64,000 nucleotides of DNA from Trichomonas vaginalis G3. Taxonomy: Eukaryota > Parabasalia > Trichomonadida > Trichomonadidae. The stretch is taken from assembly GCF_026262505.1 (NCBI RefSeq), contig NC_067206.1:11365507-11429506 (forward strand), read 5' to 3'. Positions 56,348 to 64,000 of the stretch are shown here, piece after piece. The position numbers and the translations under genes are program-made. The notes under the pieces are model-generated. The model saw only the letters and a program-made list of their open reading frames with translations, was not told the origin of the DNA and searched no databases. Position 1 is the stretch's first letter; each line of letters opens with the position of its first letter.

Positions 56348-56484
56348 ATGGAAGACCAAGCGGAGGTCTGATGCTGAAACCACTTGCTGGTATGGATGAA
56401 GCAGCACTATGATTGGTCAGAACAAAGGCTGCACATCATACCAGCAAGGGATGGTTGAGCGTGACTCCAGCTATGGTCTTCCAT
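56348..56484. other. Long hairpin 4
   Basis: Outer arms ATGGAAGACCA/TGGTCTTCCAT, middle arms TTGCTGGTATG/CATACCAGCAA, inner GCAGC/GCTGC, total 137 bases with internal loops. Follows hairpin 3 by 16 bases. No open frame. Confidence 0.65.
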
Positions 56485-56627
56485 GCAGAAATGACACTTT
56501 TGCGTTTTTGGCGGGAAAGTTTTGAGCAGTTGCTTTGAGCTAGCCCATTCTTACTACCATTACAACACATTCATACTGCAAGTATAGAATTTAACTTTTT
56601 TAGGCAAAATTTCAAATTTCTAATTTA

Positions 56628-59289
56628 CCCAGATTTGCCTTACTTTTACCACCTCTCTAAAGCTGGGGACACCGCCTATCGTTGGGAGTAGCTATTAAAT
56701 AGAACCACCAAGGGTATTTTTCGAACTGCCGGTGTAGTGGAAACATCCGACATAATGATTCATTATGCCAACGTTTGATTCTCATTTAGCCAATTTTTTT
56801 CTTTTTTGGATCATGAATTTTTTTTGGGTCACTATAAGATTTGTTTCATGTTCTAAATCTGCTGCATATGTAATCTATTTTTATTTACCTATTTTTTAAA
56901 AATCTATTGGATTGTCAAATTTGAATATATTTAAAATCATAAAAATCCAAAAAAACTATAAATATATGTTTTATGCTATGGCATTCCAAACGGGAACCGC
57001 GGTTGGTTACCATGGATTTCCGTCACCGGTCACATTTTAAAGATTTTTAAAGCCTTATAAAAATATGCTTTGTAAATCATTTTTTGTAAATCGGCAAAAA
57101 TTTGGTAATTTTCTTCAACTAATAAATCTGCGAATAGCATTTATAATACAAGAACAATCTTTTAAAATGCGTTTGATTCATTTTTGTATAATTTCATATA
57201 GGCACATATATTCTTCCGGGACTTTCCGTGATTTTACCGTAAAATCATTAGTTTACACCAATTTTTCCGTATTTTGAATAGTTTACTGCACTTTTTCCGT
57301 AAAATTGAGTTACGGGAATCCGCAAAATTTCCGGACCTCATTTTTCATAGAATATAATAATAATATTTGATAAAAAGATATATTATTTATATTTTTGATT
57401 TTTGAATTACGGAAAAAGTGAATTGTTAACTTGATTTTTTTATATGGTTAATTTTTCAAATGATATTATGAAGATCTAAAATATTAAAAGTAAAAAATTG
57501 AATTAAGGAAAAAGTGAGGTCAAAAGTGAAATAAATTTGCAGAACAATTTTCATTGAAATAAGACATTGAGTATCACACTTTAGTGAATCAACATCTATA
57601 AGAATGAAGTGTTTTGAAGCTGAAATAATATTGAATAGAAATTAATTTTTTCTGAAATTTTGAATGAAATTATGGGAAATAAAAAAATTACTAAATATTG
57701 TATTCATACAAATATATTATTTTAAAGGAAAAATAGATGCTGATAGAAACGATGAAAAATTTTGAAAACTTTACAATTAATTTATGTTCGTTCACCACAG
57801 AGCTTGCAATCCAAAGCTCACGTTAGACTACAAGAGTCATGAAGTCTCATACTAAGGGATATCCAACATATATTTTAATAATCTAATGTTTGTGACAAAT
57901 ATTCAACATAAAATTAAGTTTTCGTTTCGTTACAAGGCATTCATACTTTGGAGATATCATATTTAATGTACAGAAAAGTTAATATTAAACAATACATGCT
58001 AAAGAATTAATAAATAAGATAATAAAATAAATTTATACGTAATTACTTTCATTTAATATGCTTTATGCTGTATAATATTGATTAAGAGGCATTAAAAGGT
58101 TCCATAGTCTGCTTTTATAGGCAAGATTTTTGATAAAAATTTTAAATTTTGAAAAATGATGAGAAAAGGAAAAAAAAGGTAAATGAGAGCAAGAGGAGGG
58201 AAAAAAAAGAAAAAGAAAAGAAAGGGAAGGGAAAAATAAAAGAAAGAAGGACATATAAAAATTTAGATGCGCATTCTTAATGCCGAGGCGGCTTGCCGCC
58301 GAGGCGCGATTTTTTTAGGCCTCTACGGTAACCCGGCAATGTTTTTTTAAATCTTGTACAGCCCTATTTTATGCATAGTGCCGATACTCAAATATCAGAT
58401 TACTTAGATCCATGAATAATATCCGAATTTTTTTTCTTAAAATTAAACTTCAAAACTTCTTGCAATCTTAGTCTTCATCAATTGTAAATTTTTAAAACCA
58501 TTTTTTAAAATAATTTTGCGTAAATTTTATTCTCATGTTGTTTTAATCGAAAATTGATACATTTTCAAAAAAATAATATTGACTTATGAAATTCATTTTT
58601 AAGGTGAAATAGTATTGTTTTTATTAAAGTATATGAATAATATATAAAAAATTAATGAATAATATAAGCAGATTTTTAGTTTACAAAACAAATATGAGCA
58701 ATGCAATTTCAAACTTTTGCTGGCAATTTCGATATTGCTCAAGTTTGTAGTATTTGTGATACCTATAACATCGGCTTAATCAAAATTCGATTTTTCTTAT
58801 GAGTTATTGAGAAAATTTGATTGCAATGAGAAGGATTTCGACGTTTTTGATAAACTAAGAGCTGAGCTTTAGGGGTTCAGTTCATTTATGGCTGTAGTTT
58901 GATGCGTAGATCTCTTTTTTATTGTAAATTCTTTCAGCATGGAGATCGAGAATGAATCTTTTGAGAACTTTATGAGTTTTTACACCCGTAAAGAGGTCCT
59001 TCGAGGAAAGATAGTCCAGACTACATGAAGATGTGGGTTAACCAAAAAAATCCGATGGTTTCCCCATATTCATGTAGATCTTCGAAAAAATGAGCACCAA
59101 AAAAGCCAAAAAAATAGGCTTTTTATTGGATTTGTACACTAGATCAATAATCTATTTAGGATCTGACACTCTTTTTAGCCAGAGATATGAGGTCCTTTCT
59201 AGGAAAACGATCTATTCATCCATAAAAAAATGAATTATCGTTTTCCCCAGAAATTACATGGGGAGTGGTAAAAGTAAGGAAAATCTGGG
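56628..59289. mobile_element. DNA transposon copy B (TA-flanked, CCCAG termini)
   Basis: Reverse-complement partner of copy A (2575-5756); 2662 bp. Begins CCCAGATTTGCCTTACTTTT after TA and ends CTGGG before TA. Arms match copy A almost base for base, but the centre (57564-57800, 237 bp) is unrelated to the 751 bp centre of copy A. The shared 70-codon frame is at 57065-57277. No transposase seen. Confidence 0.75.
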
Positions 59290-59582
59290 TATTCAAATTC
59301 ACATATTTTTAATATAAGCGATATTATATCTAAAATTACTTTATTTGCACATAATATTATACTTTTATAGATAACCCTTTTTAAATTCTTTTTGCCTTCA
59401 CCCATTTTTTTATTTTTTTCTTGAAACTCATTGAAAAATTTCAATTTGGGACAGTGGGAATCCCAAACAGCAAGCAGCCCTAGTGGATTGGGGAAATCCA
59501 TACATCCTTAGTAAATTAGTCACTTTTTTTAATGGATTAAAGTTGTTTCGATCCGAGTAGGGGTAATTTTAGCTAAAAGTGA

Positions 59583-59617
59583 CACACCCGTGAAGGGTGT
59601 GATTACCGATCGGTAAT
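59583..59617. other. Adjacent hairpin and 16 bp palindrome
   Basis: CACACCC-GTGAA-GGGTGTG at 59583-59601, immediately followed by the perfect palindrome ATTACCGATCGGTAAT at 59602-59617, just inside the element's left inverted repeat. It could be a protein-binding subterminal site. Confidence 0.55.
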
Positions 59618-59686
59618 TTCGACAGTTTAGAATTTAAAATTTTTTATGGAACTGTTGCGAGTTTCATAAAGAATTTAAGGAATATA

Positions 59687-59812
59687 AGCAAAGATTTGAA
59701 TCAAAATCTTAGACCTAAGCCGCTCGATTCGCTCGCAGCTTCCGCGAATTACAGATCAGCAAAGATTTGAATCAAAATCTTCGAACTAAGCCGATCGCTT
59801 CGCTCGCGGCTT
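59687..59812 (+). repeat. Direct duplication of about 55 bp
   Basis: AGCAAAGATTTGAATCAAAA starts both copies (59687 and 59758). Each contains the near-palindrome AAGATTTGAATCAAAATCTT and ends in CTAAGCCG plus a TCGCTCGC-GC block. The GC-rich ends differ by a few bases but both keep the pairing of AAGCCG with a downstream GGCTT-type arm. Confidence 0.7.
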
Positions 59813-59913
59813 TCTTTATTATTTTAAATTTGCATATTTCCATCAAAAGTTCATAAGGTAAAAAATTTCGTTTATTTTTACTAAGAAAAAAAAGGTTTTT
59901 GATAATAAATTAA

Positions 59914-60505
59914 TTTTATTTCGAAAAAGTAGCAATAATCGTAAAAGGGTATTGATAGGCTTGCTAAAGTAACTAATTTTAGCTGTCAAATACTTTTGTA
60001 TTTTGAAGTAAATTAGTATAAATTTGTTTTTACTTTTATTTCGAAAAAGTAGCAATAATCGTAAAAGGGTATTGATAGGCTTGCTAAAGTAACTAATTTT
60101 AGCTGTCAAATACTTTTGTATTTTGAAGTAAATTAGTATAAATTTGTTTTTACTTTTATTTCGAAAAAGTAGCAATAATCGTAAAAGGGTATTGATAGGC
60201 TTGCTAAAGTAACTAATTTTAGCTGTCAAATACTTTTGTATTTTGAAGTAAATTAGTATAAATTTGTTTTTACTTTTATTTCGAAAAAGTAGCAATAATC
60301 GTAAAAGGGTATTGATAGGCTTGCTAAAGTAACTAATTTTAGCTGTCAAATACTTTTGTATTTTGAAGTAAATTAGTATAAATTTGTTTTTACTTTTATT
60401 TCGAAAAAGTAGCAATAATCGTAAAGGGTATTGATAGGCTTGCTAAAGTAACTAATTTTAGCTGTCAAATACTTTTGTATTTTGAAGTAAATTAGTATAA
60501 ATTTG
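59914..60505 (+). repeat. Five tandem copies of a 120 bp repeat
   Basis: Copies start near 59916, 60036, 60156, 60276 and 60396, almost identical. Each contains AGTAGCAATAATCGTAAAAG and AACTAATTTTAGCTGTCAAA. Because 120 is divisible by three, a 190-codon minus-strand frame crosses them (LLLFRNKSKNKFILIYFK-like repeats). Its start lies in the repeat and its composition is that of translated AT DNA, so it is not called a gene. Confidence 0.9.
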
Positions 60506-60546
60506 ATATTATTTTAACTCCCTTTGAAAACCTCAATTTTCCATAC

Positions 60547-60608
60547 AGAGGGAACGGGAATAGCATCCAATATTCCCTGAGAATGGTTGCGCATTCTCAG
60601 TTCCCTCT
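60547..60608. other. Compact three-way-junction fold
   Basis: Outer stem AGAGGGAA/TTCCCTCT encloses two perfect side hairpins: GGGAATA-GCATCCAA-TATTCCC (60556-60577) and TGAGAATG-GTTGCG-CATTCTCA (60578-60599). All three stems are perfect and almost no bases are left unpaired at the junction. Lies near the right end of the 59555 element. Confidence 0.65.
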
Positions 60609-60708
60609 ATATTTCGAACGAAGCTCTCATCGGTCTTTTTTTAATACTAAACGTTTTTTTTCCTGTCACTTTTAGCTAAAATTTGGGTTTGCCGTTTCGA
60701 TCCAACAT

Positions 60709-60887
60709 ACAGTATCATAGTTATACCGAAGCAACAACATGTTCTCACATAAACAAATAATTCCTTCACTCATAATTACTGATTTTAAATCTTATTTTAA
60801 GTTCAAATTTCAAAACGTACTATTTACTTACAGTATCATAGTTATACTGAAGCAACAACATGTTCTCACATAAACAAATAATTCCTT
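60709..60887 (+). repeat. Direct repeat pair, 58 bp
   Basis: ACAGTATCATAGTTATACCG starts at 60709 and again, with one base changed, at 60830; both copies run to AACAAATAATTCCTT (ends 60766 and 60887). Starts right after the flanking repeat of the 59555 element. May be an independent duplication. Confidence 0.75.
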
Positions 60888-61074
60888 TTGCTTATTAATA
60901 CAGAATTTATAAATTTCTTACATTTCTTGTGAAATATTAAGAAATTTATCTTTCTAACACATTGCTAATTTACTCTATCTATTATATTTCATAATATAAT
61001 AAAAAGTAAAAGTAAATAATCAATAAATTAAGCGTTTATTTTGAAAAATTTAAAAATTATAAGATAATGTGGAC

Positions 61075-61251
61075 TTATTCATGCTTGATACTTCTTTTTG
61101 CCAGGTTTAAAACTGTTTTTAATGAGGGAAGTAAAACACTTGGTTCGATTTCGCGACTTTCCAAAATTGATCTGATCTGATCAATTAAATTCAAGCACTC
61201 GTCAAATTTCCTTTCCCTTTCTTCGACAATCGAACTTCCAGCTCTTGTGGA
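61075..61251 (-). pseudogene. 3' end of an unrecognised host gene
   Basis: 58 open codons with no ATG at the head, reading STRAGSSIVEERERKFDECL, then LIDQIRSILESREIEPSVLL and ending KRSIKHE before TAA. Helical and charged with heptad-like Leu/Ile spacing, so it looks like real protein. The upstream part is missing or in another frame. No family recognised. Confidence 0.35.
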
Positions 61252-61504
61252 TTATCTTAAAAATTTTGCGTTTTTTTGGAAAAAAAATGTTTAAACCGAG
61301 TACTTTCTGACACAAAATCCACAATGTCATAAACTTTGAAAGATTAAAAAATTACTTTCAGAAAGTTTACAAATATATACTTTCAGACAAAAAGATTTTT
61401 AATCTTTCAAACTTTTTTTTAGTCAGCCTTATATTAATTTTGATATCTATCCCAAACACATTATAATAAATATTCACCAAGCAAATCAGAATCACAGAGA
61501 AATA

Positions 61505-61763
61505 ATGGAGAAGCTTGATAAAAAGAAGCCAGAAAGAGAAAAAGAAAGTCCATCGTAAATTCCCATTTGCATCAAAATCATCTTCTTCATCGAGTTCTTC
61601 AAGCTCTCCCAGTTCATCTAGCTTATCTTTCTCATCAAGTTCTTCATCTTCATCTTCTTCAAGCTCTTCTTCCTATTCTTCCAGTTCATCTATATATTCA
61701 GATGAAGAAGTCTTTGTTATTAATACATTAACTCCTAGTTATGTATCAATTTGCTATGAATAA
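61505..61763 (+). pseudogene. Ser-rich low-complexity gene fragment
   Basis: An ATG frame at 61505 gives MEKLDKKKPEREKESPS and stops. The neighbouring frame (to 61763) continues a Lys-rich then Ser-rich run, with about 50 Ser in 60 residues, and ends SDEEVFVINTLTPSYVSICY. The two together look like one small Lys/Ser-rich gene interrupted by a frameshift near 61540-61555, but low-complexity DNA alone could produce this. No family. Confidence 0.3.
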
Positions 61764-61865
61764 TGTTCGAATGACAACGAAAACTGTTTCGAAGGATTCA
61801 TCTTCTTCATTATCATCCTCATCCGATGTTTTAAGTAATAAAATATTAATATTTTTATTTGAAAT

Positions 61866-62144
61866 TTAAAATTGATAATGTAATAATAGCATAAACAAAA
61901 ATACATGTATATGTTTTAAAAAATGATATTTTAATTTTTCTGACATATGATTATGAACTCTGAGAAATAAAGATTTTTTCCGATTGACTTTGCACATAAT
62001 TCTGTCAGATATTTGAATAGAAGAAGTAGGTGTTCGAGAAGGATCTACTTTGTTTGGTATTAAATCATTTGAGAATTGTATTACATAGGGTGCAAATAAT
62101 GCGCAAAAATTTTGGAGTTGATCATTATTAAAAATCAAATCCAT
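61866..62144 (-). CDS. 92-codon open frame, unknown
   Basis: MDLIFNNDQLQNFCALFAPY onward, with a Pro/Ser/Thr-rich turn (VDPSRTPTSSIQISDR) and a basic second half. Mixed composition makes it more protein-like than the surrounding DNA. The DNA upstream on the same strand (62150-62500) has protein-like pieces with stops, so this may be the end of a decayed gene. Confidence 0.3.
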   Translation of the reverse strand: MDLIFNNDQLQNFCALFAPYVIQFSNDLIPNKVDPSRTPTSSIQISDRIMCKVNRKKSLFLRVHNHMSEKLKYHFLKHIHVFLFMLLLHYQF

Positions 62145-63333
62145 TAATATAGAATAGCAGCAGCTGCATATTCAAAAAATATACATATGTCAATATTCAT
62201 TCAATCGCAGCAACAACGTCAAGAACATAAGAATTTCATCAGGGAGTGTTGCTCTTATTGAATCATTTTCATCCAACAATGTATCCGACTTCAATATATC
62301 AACTTCCCATTTTCTGTTAAAAATATTTCAATATTTGCATTCAATGAATGCACATCAATTCGGTGTCAATCTATCTTTGAGAATATATCTCCATACTACG
62401 TCAAAATTATTGAAAGATCAGGAATTTCTCTCAAGCCCAGAATCGTCAAAAATATATGTAAAATGTATACAATAATTCAGCCTTTATTTTCAAATAATAA
62501 AATATAAACATTCGCGTATTTAATTGATTTGATAAGCATCGCTATAGGATATTATATTGAGATCACAAAGTTCATGTCTATGAATTTAGCCTATAGACGA
62601 AAGTTTTTGTTATAGGATTGTTTTTTAAAAAATAAAATAGAAAATAGACATTTTTAAACTGAAAAGACATTTAAAAACCTTGAAATGATATTATTATTTT
62701 CGAGCATTATTATTGGTACTGAATTAAAAACTAATTAACTCACCAAAAATGAAATTCCTGCAAAGTCCCTTGATTCAATGCATCGTCAGAAAAATAACTC
62801 CGTAGGTCCATATAATATTTTTAATTAAGGATGTCGCTTTGCGAAAAAAACGGATATGCTAGCAACTTTCTCCAAATATCCTATATCACGATATTTGGCA
62901 CTTTTCTACCTCGCTTTATTGGCACTTTTTAAAAATGAGAATAATGATATTTATGATATTTCCATTTTTTCTGTGAACACTAGTTTAAAGGTATCAAATA
63001 AATAATAAATTTCACGATTTTATTGATTTTTAGTGAAGTTGCTACTTCCATTCAATTTTTCGTGCTATTTGGCCGGGTTTTTGTCAGAATCGCACGTTTT
63101 TATTTTATGATTTTTGGAATCTACATATATAGGTAAGCTTATAGAACCCCCATGATATTTTGTCAAAAATGCGATTTGCGATTGTCAAATATCAGTAGTA
63201 TATATGACGGGTTTTGTGACTTTTTTTGTTACATCTATATATAGACGATGCATTAAATTATATTTATTTATAAATCATTAAAAAATTAACATTATTTTTA
63301 AAATAATTTATTTTTTTATTCTGACATAAATGA
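62145..63333. other. AT-rich spacer, no supported gene
   Basis: About 1.2 kb without a credible frame, hairpin or repeat. Some minus-strand stretches near 62150-62470 look like degraded coding sequence. Confidence 0.4.
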
Positions 63334-63711
63334 CCCAACAAAGTAAAACCAGATAAAATAGATTATCGAATTTTAGAGGATGGTGTTCCTGTTTATATTC
63401 AAAGATTTAAAGGGAAGCAATATTATAGAATTGTTAATCCTGAATACATAAAACATTTATTTAAAAAGGAAGACTGTGAATTATTAAACGCTAATGAATA
63501 TGAAACCAATAAATCAAAATTGAAATATAAATATATTGGAAGTGATGAAAGGTGTAAAGATAAAGATAAAGTTTATTCAGTTTCATATAATGAATGGAAA
63601 ACCAATAAGATAAGAAAACATTTAGGAGATTATGGGAAATGTTCTGAATTCTTTAAATCTAGTATATACGAGAGAGTAAAAGAAATTAGAAATAATTATT
63701 TTCATGAATAA
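63334..63711 (+). CDS. Small protein of a tandem family, member 1
   Basis: Open from 63334 with no ATG at its head; an ATG at 63330 lies in the neighbouring frame. The protein reads VPVYIQRFKGKQYYRIVNPE, then KKEDCELLNANEYE, LKYKYIG and SVSYNEWKTNKIRKH. The DCELLN-EYE...KLKYKY...Y-VS-NEW block is repeated in the gene at 63780. The block recalls zinc-ribbon-like repeats of phage and giant-virus endonuclease-associated proteins (C-ELL-EY...T-L-Y-C-G), but without their later Cys pairs. Function unknown. Confidence 0.45.
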   Translation, partial: PNKVKPDKIDYRILEDGVPVYIQRFKGKQYYRIVNPEYIKHLFKKEDCELLNANEYETNKSKLKYKYIGSDERCKDKDKVYSVSYNEWKTNKIRKHLGDYGKCSEFFKSSIYERVKEIRNNYFHE

Positions 63712-63779
63712 AAGATTCACTACCATAATGAAATAAAATGATTTATTTTTTTATCTTTTATAAAAGAAGCTATATATAA

Positions 63780-64000
63780 ATGATGTCAGATATTCCGCGA
63801 TTAATTAAACATTGTTTAAATCCTGAATGGGTTAAACTTCAATTAAAAAATGAAGATTGTGAATTATTAAATGAATATGAAAGCCAAAATAAGCTAATGA
63901 GGTATAAATATAATGATAAAGAATATTTAATTTCATGGAATCAATGGAGTCATAATCAAAGACCTCATAAACGAGAAGAAGAAATTGAAAATAACGAAAT
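63780..64000 (+). CDS. Small protein of a tandem family, member 2 (runs off window)
   Basis: Starts MMSDIPRLIKHCLNPEWVKL, preceded by TATATATAA, a leader similar to the Maverick terminal genes. Continues NEDCELLNEYESQNKLMRYK, YNDKEYLISWNQWSHNQRPH. Clearly paralogous to the gene at 63334. The frame is open to the window edge. The leader and family suggest another mobile-element end may begin here; that is inference. Confidence 0.5.
   Translation, partial: MMSDIPRLIKHCLNPEWVKLQLKNEDCELLNEYESQNKLMRYKYNDKEYLISWNQWSHNQRPHKREEEIENNE

Larger units (their letters stand above)
59555..60693. mobile_element. Non-autonomous element with 10 bp flanking repeat
   Basis: Perfect 20 bp inverted repeats AATTTTAGCTAAAAGTGACA (59565-59584) and complement (60664-60683). 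GTTTCGATCC flanks both sides (59545-59554 and 60694-60703). A 9-10 bp duplication points to a Mutator-like family, which is abundant in Trichomonas. The interior holds hairpins, a 55 bp duplication, five 120 bp repeats and a three-way-junction fold. The outermost bases do not mirror each other well, so the exact ends are uncertain. No transposase. Confidence 0.55.

Noticed and set aside
55971-56484. tRNA or rRNA genes
   Set aside because: No cloverleaf dimensions, no anticodon arm or TTCGA-type box, and the hairpins are far longer than tRNA arms.
58063-58254. 63-codon minus-strand Ser/Phe-rich frame
   Set aside because: Produced by a purine-rich low-complexity tract in transposon copy B; not kept as a gene in copy A.
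59843-60415. 190-codon minus-strand frame with four identical repeats
   Set aside because: Created by 120 bp tandem DNA repeats (a multiple of three). No leader, no domain, AT-driven composition.

Overview
The window looks like nuclear DNA of a trichomonad, most likely Trichomonas vaginalis or a close relative. It is AT-rich and intron-poor. It holds a eukaryotic proteasome beta-4 gene and a Maverick/Polinton element with protein-primed DNA polymerase B, retroviral-type integrase, packaging ATPase, KilA-N, capsid-like and phage-tail-fibre-like genes, a combination typical of trichomonad Mavericks. The species call is inference.

Layout. 1-415: satellite, a Maverick-type intergenic cassette, and a hairpin followed by 33 T. 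424-2570: host genes (a possible PP2C tail remnant, the PSMB2/beta-4 proteasome subunit, a small acidic protein, a 47-codon frame). 2575-5756: a 3.2 kb DNA transposon flanked by TA. 5759-6495: the 3' part of a host gene of unknown function. 6496-7739: no gene seen. 7740-32059: a 24 kb higher-order tandem array of six units (3.5-5.2 kb). Each unit fuses one Maverick end (terminal hairpin, a 106-residue gene, a 78-residue gene) to about 2 kb of a 23-24 bp satellite.

32060-54007: one Maverick/Polinton of 21.9 kb with AG...CT ends, about 690 bp terminal inverted repeats and a 5 bp target duplication, inserted into a satellite monomer. Its core (32746-53320) reads, left to right: small terminal genes, membrane/proline-rich protein, major-capsid-like region, small basic proteins, polB, KilA-N protein, GIY-YIG/T5orf172-type protein, unknown proteins, integrase, tail-collar and fibre proteins, several small capsid-accessory-like proteins, packaging ATPase, a 294-residue protein and a Gly/Ala-rich basic protein. 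Several genes look whole; polB, the capsid region, the ATPase and a few others are broken, so the copy is treated as a fossil. The near-identical terminal repeats argue for recent insertion.

54008-55905: satellite folded into a large palindrome (arms about 700 bp, spacer about 120 bp). 55971-56484: a run of four long hairpins, unlike anything else here. 56628-59289: a second copy of the 2575 transposon in opposite orientation with a different centre. 59555-60693: a 1.1 kb element with 20 bp inverted repeats, a 10 bp flanking repeat, five 120 bp tandem repeats and a three-way-junction fold. 60709-64000: host-like DNA with gene fragments and two tandem members of a small protein family, the last running off the window.

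The most interesting signals are non-coding. A palindromic GGTGA cassette recurs about 20 times at gene 3' ends, with concerted motif variants. A triple GGTGAC iteron cassette recurs in three forms. A conserved-loop hairpin shows compensatory stem changes. A small GC palindrome sits in frame inside two genes and recurs in the array. Short tandem repeats inside the Maverick resemble the flanking satellite and could be its seed.
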